Shown here in pieces: positions 11,257 to 20,783 of a DNA stretch of 64,000 nt (position 1 is its first letter; the number at the start of each line of letters is the position of its first letter). Source of the stretch: Nicotiana tabacum (taxonomy: Eukaryota > Streptophyta > Magnoliopsida > Solanales > Solanaceae); contig NC_134096.1 in assembly GCF_000715075.1 (NCBI RefSeq), positions 68,143,026 to 68,207,025 on the forward strand. Reading direction: 5' to 3'. The translations under genes and the position numbers were made by a program. Below the pieces are notes generated by a model. That model was not told where the DNA came from. It searched no databases and saw nothing but the letters and a program-made list of their open reading frames with translations.

Positions 11257-12237
11257 TTGGCCAAATATCAAAAGGACGAGCAATATAAGAAATTCATGAA
11301 GATGTTGAAACAAATAAAGGTGAACATTTCACTGATTGATGCGTTGCGGGAAATTCCTGGGTATGCCAAAATGATGAAAGATTTAATGTCTCGCAAATTC
11401 GACCTCCAAGACCTGTCCACTGTTATATTGACACAGACCTGTAGTGCAGTCATGATGAGACCCATAGCTGAGAAGTTGTCAAACCCAGGGAGTTTCACAA
11501 TCCCATGCACGATATGCAGTTATGCTTTTGCTAAAGCATTATGTGATTTGGGGGCAAACATAAACTTGATGCCCTTGTCTATCTACAATAGGTTAGGCAT
11601 TGGAAGAGCTAGACCCACGTCCATGTTACTACAGCTAGCCGACCGGACAGTGAAGAGGCCCTCTGGTATCCTTGATGATGCATTAGTACAGGTTGGGAAG
11701 TTTGTGTTCCCAGCAAATTGTTTTATTCTAGACTGCCGGGTTGACGAAGAGATTCCCATAATTTTAGGAAGACCATTCTTGGCCACTGGGAGAGCTTTAA
11801 TTGACTATGAAACTGGAGAGCTCAAAATGAGACTAAATGATGAAGAAATAACATTCAACGTGCAGAAATCTATGCGACGACCAAGTGAATTTTCTAACTG
11901 GTCTCTAATAGAAGCCGTGGATGTAATTTTGGAGGAGTAAGATGAGACATTGAACGCTAAAGACCCTCTAGCAGCCTGTCTCATGAACTTAAATGAAGTA
12001 AATGGAGAGGATTTGGCGGAGTGTGTGCTGGCTCTTGAAGGACAAGGGTTTTGGAAAAGAGATCTCGAATTTGAGCCTCTGCACTTAGAAGAAAGAAAAA
12101 TTCCTCCAGCTAAGCCATCGATAGAAGAGCCACCAAAGTTGGAACTGAAGCCGTTACTACCTCACCTCAGGTATGATTTCTTGGGACCTAACTCAACTTT
12201 ACCTGCTATTATATCATCTGGTTTTTTAGATGTGTAG
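11257..12237 (+). pseudogene. pol: Element A retropepsin-like protease and linker
   Basis: The aspartic protease is clear at about 11510-11800: [15 protein letters not shown] is the active-site region (the usual DLGAS/DLGAT has Asn at the Ser/Thr position, a likely inactivating change) and [21 protein letters not shown] is the C-terminal protease motif. The linker [17 protein letters not shown] leads into RT. Stops are at 11938 and at the end of this segment. The protease would cleave the Gag-Pol polyprotein inside the particle. Confidence 0.85.
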
Positions 12238-12249
12238 AAAGAATAGTTT

Positions 12250-13860
12250 TTGCAGGTATTGAGGGAGTGCAAAACTGCAATTGGTTGGACCATTGCAGAC
12301 ATTAAGGGTATCAGCACAGCCTTCTGTATGCATAATATTCTACTGGAAGATGGACACAAACCTTCCAGAGAACATCAAAGAAGGCTGAACCCCAACATGA
12401 AGGAAGTTGTGAAAAAGGAGGTGATAAAGTGGTTAGATGCGGGGATCATTTTCCCCATCTCCGACAGCAACTGGATCAGCCCAGTCCAATGTGTGCCTAA
12501 GAAAGGTGGGATGACTGCAGTGCAAAATGAGAATAATGAGTTGATATCAACAAGAACAGTCACGTGATGGCGAATTTGTATGGACTACAGAAGATTGAAC
12601 AAAGCCACCCGAAAAGACCACTTTCCATTACCGTTCATTGATCAAATGCTAGATAGATTGGCTAGGAAGTCCCACTTTTGCTTTCTGGATGGATAATCGG
12701 GGTAGAATCAAATCTCCATTGCCCCGAAAGATAGAGAGAAAACTTCATTCACCTGTCCATATGGCATCTACGCCTTCCGGAGGATGTCATTCGGCCTATG
12801 CAATGCACCCGCCACATTTCAAAGGTGCATGATGGCCATCTTCACTGATATGGTAGAGGACATCATGGAGGTCTTTATGGATGATTTCTCGGTGGTGGGA
12901 GACTTATTCGATGATTGCCTAAAGAATTTGAAAAGAGTACTGAAAAGATGTGTGGAGACTAATCTGGTGCACAACTGGGAAAAGTGCCATTTCATGGTAC
13001 AGGAAGGTATAGTCTTGGGGCACCTATTGTCGAGTAAGGGCATTGAGGTAGATCGTGCAAAGGTTAATGTGATAGAAAAGTTTCCACCACCCACTTCTGT
13101 CAAAGCAATAAGAAGTTTCCTTGGCCACGCCGGGTTCTATAAAAGGTTTATAAAAGATTTTTCCAAAATTGATTACCCCTTGTGTAAATTGCTTGAAAAG
13201 GATCACCCTTTTGTGTTTTCTAATGACTGCAGGGTAGCTTTTGAGGAATTGAAGAAGAGGTTGGTGACAACACCTATCATAGTTGCACCTGACTGGGAGC
13301 AACCATTTGAGCTGATGTGTGACGCAAGCGACTATGATGCGGGAGCAGTGCTCGGGCAGCACAAAGACAAAGTCATGCATCCAATATATTACGCAAGTAG
13401 AACTTTGAGTGGTGCCCAACTAAATTACACAGTGACCGAGAAGGAGATGCTAGCAGTGGTGTTCGCATTTGACAAATTCAGGTCATACCTAATAGGCTCG
13501 AAGGTAATTGTTTATACTGACCATGCTGCTCTCAGGTACCTAATTGATAAGAAGGAGTCAAAGCCGCGCCTGATTTGATGGGTGCTACTGCTGTAAGAAT
13601 TTGACTTGGAAATCTGTGACCAAAAGGGAACGGAGAACCAAGTGGCTGATAACTTGTCTAGGCTGGAAGGAGTCGAAAAGAAGGTTGAGGTGGAAGAGAT
13701 TGTGGAGACTTTCCCGGATGAACAACTACTAGCCACGAGTCTTAAGGTAGAGCCATGGTATGTAGATATTGCAAACTACCTGGCAAGCGGTATTGTTCCC
13801 TATGGCCTTTCCTCTGTTCAAAAGAAAAAGTTCTTTCGTGACTGTCGTATGTATTATTAG
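12250..13860 (+). pseudogene. pol: Element A reverse transcriptase and RNase H
   Basis: RT begins near GWTIADIKGIS and includes CVPKKGGMT, MDYRKLN, a first catalytic aspartate in [20 protein letters not shown] and the intact catalytic FMDD at 12874-12885. RNase H follows (about 13310-13570) with [31 protein letters not shown] and [10 protein letters not shown]. Stops interrupt it at about 12565, 12694, 12703, 13576 and 13594, several of them in otherwise perfectly recognisable motifs. The RNA template would be copied to cDNA in cytoplasmic particles if intact. Confidence 0.87.
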
Positions 13861-15054
13861 GATTAGCCTTATCTGTTCAGGATTTGTGTTGATAACATGA
13901 TCCAGAGATGTATCCCCGAGATAGACTAATCTTCTATTTTGTAGGCTTGTCACGTGTCACCATATGGTGGCCATTTCGGGGGAGTAAGGACAGCTGCGAA
14001 AGTGCTGGAGTCGGGCTTCTACTGGTCGACATTGTTCAAAGATACACACTTATGGGTGAAGGGTTGTGATGAATGCCAACGAACCGGGAATATTTCCCGC
14101 CGACGTGAGATGCCTATGAACCCAATTCAGGAGGTAGAAGTGTTTGATATATGGGGAATCGATTTCATGGGGCCTTTCGTCAGCTCATATTGAAACAAGT
14201 ACATACTCGTAGCTGTGGACTACGTGTCAAAATGGGTGGAGGCTGCAGCGCTCCCTACAAATGATGCAAAGGGGGTAATTGGTTTTTTGAGAAAGAATAT
14301 ATTCACCCAATTTGGCACTCCAAGGGCAATAATCAGTGACGGAGGCACTCACTTCTATAATCGATCCTTCGCAAAGTTGTTAGAAAAGTATGATGTATGC
14401 CAAAAGGTTGCCACCCCATATCATCCACAAACGAGTGGGCAAGTTAAGTTTCGAACCAAGAGATAAAGAGCATTTTGACAAAGACTGAATGCTACAAGAA
14501 CGGATTAGGCGAGAAAGTTAGATGATGCACTCTGGGCATATCGTACCGCTTTCAAAACTTCGATTGGCATGTCGCCGTATAAATTGGTGTTCGGGAAGGC
14601 ATGTCACTTACTAGTGGAGTTGGAACATAGAGCTTTATGGGCATTGAGGCAGCTAAATCTCGATATAGAAGTTGCGGGTACAAGTAGAGTCACAGAGTTG
14701 CACGAGCTTGATGAGTTTCGCTACCACACTTTTGAGAGCACAAGACTATACAAGGAGAGAATGAAAATGATGCATGATAAAAATATTCTTGAGCGAATTT
14801 TTAAACCCGGAGATATGGTATTGCTATACAATTCAAGATTAAGGCTATTTCCGGGCAAATTAAAGTCAAGATGGTCAGGACCATTTCATGGGGTAGAGAT
14901 TCACCCCACTGGTGCCATAGAGATTATTGCAGAAAATGACTCTCGAACGTTTAGAGTCAATGGGCACATGTTAAAACATTATTTGGGCATGGATGATGCG
15001 AAAGTAGTGTCGATGACTCATCTATTCGAGCCACCAAGGTTGAGCGAGCCTTAA
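13861..15054 (+). pseudogene. pol: Element A integrase, frameshifted before the catalytic Glu
   Basis: The zinc-binding H2C2 domain is seen as HVSPYGGHF followed by CDECQ (about 13950-14080). The DDE core has Asp in GIDFMGPF (about 14160) and Asp in SDGGTHF (about 14340). In the region that normally reads GQVE plus VSNRE, one base is missing near 14443, giving GQVKFRTKR and a stop, so the catalytic Glu is lost. The C-terminal domain continues in another frame (14569-15054) with [14 protein letters not shown] and the SRWSGPF region, ending at the stop at 15054. A further stop (TGA) at 14192 breaks the core. Confidence 0.85.
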
Positions 15055-15615
15055 GTACAATTACTTGCGTCATGGCGCGACATTCCACGACGTTAACTAA
15101 GGCGTTCGTTGGGAGACAACCCAATCCGTAGTTGATTTTTAGTATAGTTAGAATTTTCTTTTCGTTTTTAGGTACTAACAAGTTGCAGGTGATTTGGGGC
15201 AAGTCGATCAAGACATTAATCATCGCCTGAAGGAAAACTGGCGGGGGAGCTCGCCTCGCGAGGGTTGAGGCGAGGTGAAGCTAGCAAAATAGCTCGCCTC
15301 GCATGGGTTTGGGCGAGCTGCAGCTAGCATTACATCTCACGTCACGAGGGCTAGGGCGAGGTAAGTTACACGCGTCGCCAGGTAAGGATTTTTCTGCTTA
15401 TTTTAATTTTTCCCCCTAATTCCTATTACCACCTCCCTCACTTAAAATCCCAAAGCTAAACAAAATAAAAACCTAACCTAAACAAAACACACAACACTGC
15501 TCACAAAATTTCCTCAACCTCACACACTCACCAGCACACAAACGCACAACACCTGTTATTTCCTTCACTTGCACCAACAATTCACAGGCAGATCCTTCCT
15601 CTTAAAGCTTCTAAG
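15055..15615 (+). other. Element A post-pol leader with candidate splice sites
   Basis: This non-coding stretch starts with an imperfect inverted repeat and the conserved phrase GTTGGGAGACAACCCAAT (about 15107-15124). TACTAAC (15173-15179), a perfect plant branch-point match, precedes TTGCAG|GTGAT (15183-15193), which could act as acceptor or donor. A GC-rich array lies at 15232-15380. The region ends with CTAAG|GTATGA, a good 5' splice donor at 15615/15616. The same arrangement occurs in element B at 59343-60085. Interpretation as the leader of a spliced env-position mRNA is inference. Confidence 0.6.
15232..15380 (+). repeat. GCTCGCCTCGC motif array after pol (element A)
   Basis: Repeated AGCTCGCCTCGC, GGCGAGGTGAAGCTAGC and GGGCGAGCTGCAGCTAGC words form overlapping inverted repeats. 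Similar AGCTCGCG and GCGAGCTTCAGCTCGCG words occur in the 3' LTR of the same element at 19636-19830. Confidence 0.7.
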
Positions 15616-16142
15616 GTATGATTCTTATATCTTTCCTTTGTAATTTTGAGTTGGGTAAAGGTATGCAATTAGACACGAAATTTAGGGGTTGTTCTTCATT
15701 GTAGTATTGTGTTTGTATGTCCCAACCCCATGAACCCCATAGGAATGGTGTTGCTATTGTGTGAACAAGTGGTAGTAAGAAATTCCCAAGCTGATTTGGG
15801 AGGGTGAGGCAATCCCTCATTCCTACAAGCACTCCCATGGAACTAGTGCATGCTAAGTGTTTGCTATAATGCCTCAATAACATTCCTTGTCCCCATTGGA
15901 GCCCGAGTCTCCGGTATTAATAGACTAGTGTTATGTAGTCGTGCACCATGTTAAAATCTTAAGCGTGGGGTGGCTCACTGGTAGCCCGATGCTTCGAAAT
16001 TGGAGGAAGCACCCATGTGTTGTTGTTTGATTCTCATGTTAAGAAAATACGAGGTGAAGTCTGAGTAATCTCGGAAATTTGGGTAAGACCATGTGTGTCA
16101 TATCGTAATGCAGTTTTAACTGATTAATGATTACTTGTGTAG
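15616..16142 (+). other. Candidate intron before the env-position ORF (element A)
   Basis: The left border is AAG|GTATGATT and the right border is CTTGTGTAG|GAACGAATATG, with the ORF start ATG at 16151 only eight bases into the next exon. Element B has the same borders at equivalent places (AAAG|GTATGATT and TTTGTGTAG|GAATGAAG), which argues for selection on splicing. A PPT-like motif TTAAGCGTGGGGTGG lies inside at about 15959-15973. No transcript is available to confirm it. Confidence 0.6.
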
Positions 16143-16150
16143 GAACGAAT

Positions 16151-17520
16151 ATGCCTTCGAGAAAAGACACCGGCAAAGGAAAGGCTACTTTCACTTCTCC
16201 GGCAAAAGCAAAGGCGACCTCCGCACCTCCCCCAAAGAAGAGAAAAGGGGGAGAAGCTACCTCCAGTCAAGGTGAAGGAGCACAAGCTGTGGAAGCTATA
16301 GTAGCCATGCGTCCACAACCCCAAGGCCAATGAGATTTTGGCATCAGAAGCATACCCCCTCATACTAAGGATTGGTACAGGCGTTGTAGGCCTAAACATG
16401 TACATCCAGAAGCCGTTATCTATGAGCGCCGACTGCAAGCAAAGTACCAGGCTATTTGAAGGGGCATCCGTGATTTGGGGTTGAGCTATGTCTTCAAGAA
16501 CACAGGGGATATTAATCTCAATCTAGTGCGGGAATTCTATGCAGGGTTTGATCCATAGGATACTGAACAGCTGGTGTCGATTCGTGGACGGTTGATAAAC
16601 TTTTCAGCCACGGCCATAAGTAACTTTTTAGGTGCTCCGGATGTTCTTGTGGAGCCATTGGACTACTTCATTCTCCGTCCTACATATAGAGAGCTGAGAC
16701 ACACGTTATGTGGTGTCAATTCTATGGCAACGTTGATCCGTGATAAGAAAACAAATCAGCACATGAAGTTCCCCAAAAAGAAGATGAGGGCGAATGCTCA
16801 AGTTTTGTTGAAACTGATTAATGCACAACTCCTACCTTGCAATCATGACACACTCATTAGCCGTGAGAGGACGTGTGTGCTATATTTCCTCATGACGGGT
16901 CAGAGCGTAAATGTGGGTCATTTGATCCGCTACCAGATGTCTCTAGTAAGAACGAGTAAGAAGATTGATCGAATGCCTTTTGCAAATATGTTGACTCAGT
17001 TCTTAATACATGAAGAGGTTGAGGAGGAGCCAGCATTGGACCACATCATTGAACAGCCCCTATGACAAACGGACATTACTAGCATCCGGGTGAAGGAAGA
17101 GACGAGACTGCCATGCCATCATTGACAGGTGCCAGGCACAATGCTCATGATGATAGTTTTATGGCCCATCTATATGGGATGATGGATTTGCAGCTGTGGA
17201 TAGGGGGACGGCCGGCCACTATAGCGGAGAGGGACATAGTGGAGGAGCGGTTCCCGCTCAATGCTCATGCTCAGCAACAGGTTGGGCTAGGTGATGGATA
17301 CAGACTCCCAGATGATGAGGATGTCAACACACTTGAGCAGTCCGAGGCTGAGCCAGAGCAGTCAGATGATGAGGATAATGAGGAGGAGGAAGCACAAGAT
17401 GAAGATTGGGCGGCCTCAGAGATGAGGGCGACGATGCAGCATGACCAGGGAGTTTTTCCTTACACCCTACTCATTTTTCTTGTTTTGTTATTTTGTGCAT
17501 GCACTGAGGACAATGCATGA
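16151..17520 (+). pseudogene. Element A env-position ORF (plant transposon protein domain), broken
   Basis: The chosen start is the ATG at 16151, just after the candidate splice acceptor. The N-terminus is basic and Lys/Ala/Pro-rich, including PPPKKRKGGEA, which looks like a nuclear localisation signal. The central domain (about 16490-17065) resembles the 'putative plant transposon protein' family found downstream of pol in Athila-like elements (EPLDYFILRPTYRELRH, LPCNHDTLISRERTC). Stops occur at about 16331, 16459, 16558 and 17065. A frameshift near 17105 separates an acidic Glu/Asp-rich tail (17113-17520). The function is unknown; 'env-position' describes location only. Confidence 0.75.
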
Positions 17521-19181
17521 TCTAAGTGTGGGGTGGAGACTTGTAAATATTAGTTTTGCTTAGTTATTTGTTTTTTTTAGTAAATGTCGTCTTTGTTTTA
17601 GTTATTAGTTTAGTTAATTGTTTTAGTTATTAGTTTAGTTAATTATTTTAGTTATTAGTTTAGTTAATTGTTTTAGTTATCTGTTTTTAGTTATTTGTTG
17701 TTAGTTAGAAAAAAAATAGAAAAATTGGACTCTTCCCGACGATGGATCTCCTAGACAGTTTTCTTGAGAAAATTAAGTCTAAAGAAAAAAAAACCAAAAA
17801 GATATATTTTGTAGGTAGTGTGGTAATTTCCCCTTGGTTTTTCTTTGGACCGCGGTTCTTTTCCAAGGGTTTTATTTGAACCGGGTGTAGTTAGTTTTAA
17901 TTTTTAGGAGTAAAAAAATCACTGGGCTATGAATTGAATTGCAACAATATCTCGTAACTTTGTATGCCTTGAGAATAGTTAGTACTTTGGTTGTGACGCT
18001 TAGGCTCAGTTGTTGACTCTAGTACAAGTATCGTAAATCGTAGATTCTTAAATTTGCTTGACTGCTTTGACTGGAGTGTCGTGATAAAACCAATCCTGAG
18101 TGAGTTATGTGTCATGTCGGTGTGAGGTTTGTATGTATTCAGTGCGTTGCATTTGATGTTTAGAACTTGCCCCGTGTTTGTGCAAAGCGAAATGGTAGTC
18201 TTGTTCAGTCTGGAAAGTGATATAGATATTTCTTTGTTGAGCTAGATATATAGAGTTTACCCGCCTGAATGTCATATAACGTAGTTAACCCCTTTGAGCC
18301 TATAATCATGTTTCGTACCCCTTTGTTTTAATAGACCATATAATTGAACCTTGTCACCTCTCATGAGCACTTGAATTGTGATGAATTATGAAAAAAGTTA
18401 AAGTGTGGGGTGGTGAGTTGGATTTTGAGTGGAACAATTGAAATAAAGAGAAAGGTGCACTGTTTTGAAAATAAAAGATGTCAATAAAAGCCACTTGAAG
18501 AGAAAGAAAAGAAAAAAAAAAGAGAGAAAAATGATAATAGTGTATTGTATGAAAAATAATTCTTGATGATGGTGGCTAGTGATATACTTGTGCTTAAAGA
18601 AATATGAGGTAATATAAGTTGAAGTGAAGGTGAAATGTTGGGTTTAACATAAGTATGAGTAGTTGTATTAAAGTATATGTATTAAAGTGCTTAAGGGAGG
18701 TGTAGTCACTCATATCCAAATATATCTTACCCGAACCGCAGCCTACATTACAACCAATGTAAGTCCTACTTGATCTTAGACTGAATGAACTCAATTAATA
18801 GAGTATTACACTACGGGCAAGCCTATGGTGCATCATTTGTGGCACATGAATGTTATTTCTGAGAGCGGGTGAATTTTTCCTATCTTGAGTTTCTACGTTC
18901 TTAAAATTCATTGTGTGTGGAACTAAGCTCTTTGTTGGGTGAGGGCACGTGATTCATAAAGGAAAGGTAATATCATTGACCTCCATGTTAGAGTAAGTAA
19001 GTGAATTGTGAATAAGGCATGGTATTTGTGAGTCAAATCTTGAGGTGAGGATGTTACACCTTTGTGCTTAGACTATTTTAAAGATTTTTGGTGTGATGAG
19101 TTAAAGGAATTACTTAAAAAGATTGTGTCTATAGGTGTAGTTTGATTGCTCGAGGACGAGCAATGTTTAAGTGTGGGGTAT
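17521..19181 (+). other. Element A 3' non-coding region with PPT-like motifs
   Basis: There is no coding potential over 1.66 kb. The motif AAGTGTGGGGT occurs at 17523, 18401 and 19169; the last one abuts the 3' LTR and is the likely polypurine tract. A block at about 17723-17760 (GACTCTTCCCGACGATGG onward) is identical by eye in element B (57311-57350). An inverted repeat CCCTTGG...CCAAGGG (about 17831-17872) is retained in A, B and E. Matching non-coding sequence lies at 55944-57560 (B) and 44459-46000 (E). Confidence 0.7.
17575..17707 (+). repeat. T-rich imperfect tandem repeats (TTAGTTATTAGTTTAGTTAA)
   Basis: Several imperfect copies of a unit of about 26-30 bases built from TTAGTTAATTGTTTTAGTTA lie just downstream of the env-position ORF. 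This is a local expansion and is much shorter in element B. Confidence 0.7.
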
Positions 19182-19286
19182 TGATATGTATCTATAATTC
19201 CGTATTTTAGGACATTATTTGCCTTGCATTTTATATGCGTTAATGATAAACTACACTTTAATTGCGCGTAATGGAGTCTATTTTAT

Positions 19287-19504
19287 TATTGACAAGAGTG
19301 GGTTGCTATAGTGGTAAGCACCCTCCACTTCTAACCAAGAGGTTGTGAGTTCGAGTCACCCCAAGAACAAGGTGGGGAGTTCTTGGAGGGAGGGAGCCGA
19401 GGGTCTATCGGAAACAACTCCTCTACCCCATGGTAGGGGTAAGGTCTGCGTACACACTACACTCCCCAGACCCCACTAGTGGGATTATACTGGGTTGTTG
19501 TTGT
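19287..19504 (+). mobile_element. TS-family SINE (tRNA-derived)
   Basis: The body contains GGTTGCTATAGTGGTAAGCA (A-box region of a tRNA-Lys-like promoter) and GTTCGAGTC (B box), the phrase GGTCTGCGTACACAC and a TTG repeat tail, the hallmarks of the Solanaceae TS SINE. It is flanked by a 14-15-base direct repeat TGGAGTCTATTTTAT (19272-19286 and 19505-19519). It would be transcribed by RNA polymerase III and mobilised by LINE machinery. This is a retroposon and not a tRNA gene. Confidence 0.92.
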
Positions 19505-19635
19505 TGGAGTCTATTTTATGTGTAGGTGAATTGGAGATGAAACTAGAGCAAAAGGAATACTTAAAGTCTAAAGTGTGCTCGAAAAAAGTTGAAAAGAAGA
19601 AAGAAAGAAAGAAGTGAGCAGCCTACAAATGAGAA

Positions 19636-19830
19636 AGCTGGCGAAGCCAGGCCTAAAGTAGGAGTTAGAGCAGGCTGGACGAGCCTTTTAGCTCGCGTTG
19701 GAGCAGGCTAGATGAGGGGTAACGCGAGATTCACCAGGCATTGAAGCTGTCGATGCCACGTCTGGGGCGAGCTTCAGCTCGCGTGAAGCCTCGTGAGGCC
19801 AGGTCTGAAGCACGCACATTCCGAGCTTTG
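19636..19830 (+). repeat. AGCTCGCG-type GC-rich array in element A LTR
   Basis: Clustered GC-rich inverted words such as GCTGGCGAAGCCAGG, TTTTAGCTCGCGTTGG, GGGCGAGCTTCAGCTCGCG and GCCTCGTGAGGC. They lie about 205-415 bases from the LTR start if the SINE is discounted, like the arrays in the other LTRs of the window. Confidence 0.7.
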
Positions 19831-20783
19831 AAGACTTATTTCATCTCCTGGTTTGACTAGGGCTTGGCCTACGCATTTAGGTCTTTTCCTACACATTTAA
19901 ATAGACCTAAAAATACCACTTTTGAGGACTCTTGGCAACCAGAGGCAAGGATAGCTCGTGGAACAACCGTTGGGAGCTAGACTCATCAATTTCTACATCC
20001 CATTTATCCTTACTTTGTAATTAAATTATGCAAAATATTTTGGATATTGTTACTATGAGTATGAGTAGCTAAACTCCTAATCTAAGGTTTTGATGGAACC
20101 TATTGAAGGATGATTTTCTTGTTACGTTAATATAGATTTGTTGTAGTATTTTCTCTATTTGTTCAACTATAATATTATTGTGGTTGATTGAAGGGCCCTC
20201 AATTGGCTGTGCCTATTTAGTATGTATTACTTGGGAGAGAGTGCATATTTAGGTAGTTGTTGAACAACATCACTCCTAACGTATATAAGGGATCAATACG
20301 AAGGGTTTAAAGGTGAGATTAGGGATAACGAAACCTTGGTACGATCCGAGTGAGCCGTACTTAATGCCAACTAGCGTAATTCGGGAGAATATGTCTAGTA
20401 AATTGTGGTAATTACTCGGGAGAGAGTTACGACAGTCATAGTGCTCATGATCGATAGAGAAGACTTAGGCAAATTTATAGAAAACGTAGCGGAAAAAATT
20501 CTGACAATAGGGAAAATCATAACCTTAGATCATTCCAATTCTTGTCTACAACACGTTAGTAGTTAGTTATTAATTGCTGCATTTTCATTACATAATATTT
20601 AGTTAGTAAACATCCAAATTGTTACTTAAATATTTTTGAAGATTGATTGCGTGAGTTCATACGAGTCTAGTAGCTGTGTTTGATAGGTTAATTCCCTGTG
20701 GGATTCGACTCTGGACTTATTAGCCAGAATATATTTGCAACGACCGCTTAGTCCTTTTTATAAGGCATAGTTGGGTGTGATCA

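Larger units (their letters stand above)
9805..20783 (+). mobile_element. Athila-type Ty3/gypsy element A, 5'-truncated
   Basis: Order on the plus strand is partial gag, protease, RT, RNase H, integrase, post-pol leader with splice signals, env-position ORF, 1.66 kb non-coding region, polypurine-like tract and 3' LTR (19182-20783). The 5' LTR, PBS and gag N-terminus are absent; the first preserved codons continue a gag frame right at the end of element C's LTR. The 3' LTR sits directly against LINE sequence, so A inserted in the LINE. Many stops and frameshifts show it is inactive. Element B (54649 onward) is a related copy in the opposite orientation. Confidence 0.88.
19182..20783 (+). repeat. 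3' LTR of element A (contains a SINE)
   Basis: It begins TGATATGTATC immediately after the polypurine-like AAGTGTGGGGTAT and ends TGTGATCA, where LINE sequence begins. The same terminus appears inverted at 54649 in element B. The length of about 1.6 kb includes a SINE plus its target duplication of about 233 bases, absent from the homologous LTR of B. Confidence 0.88.

Noticed and set aside
16151..17520. True retroviral envelope gene in element A
   Set aside because: Only the position and splice signals resemble env. No signal peptide or surface/transmembrane layout is convincing; the hydrophobic run near 17458-17505 is absent in frame from element B.
19300..19400. tRNA gene
   Set aside because: The A and B boxes belong to a TS-type SINE with TTG tail and target duplication. 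No complete cloverleaf or tRNA 3' end is present.
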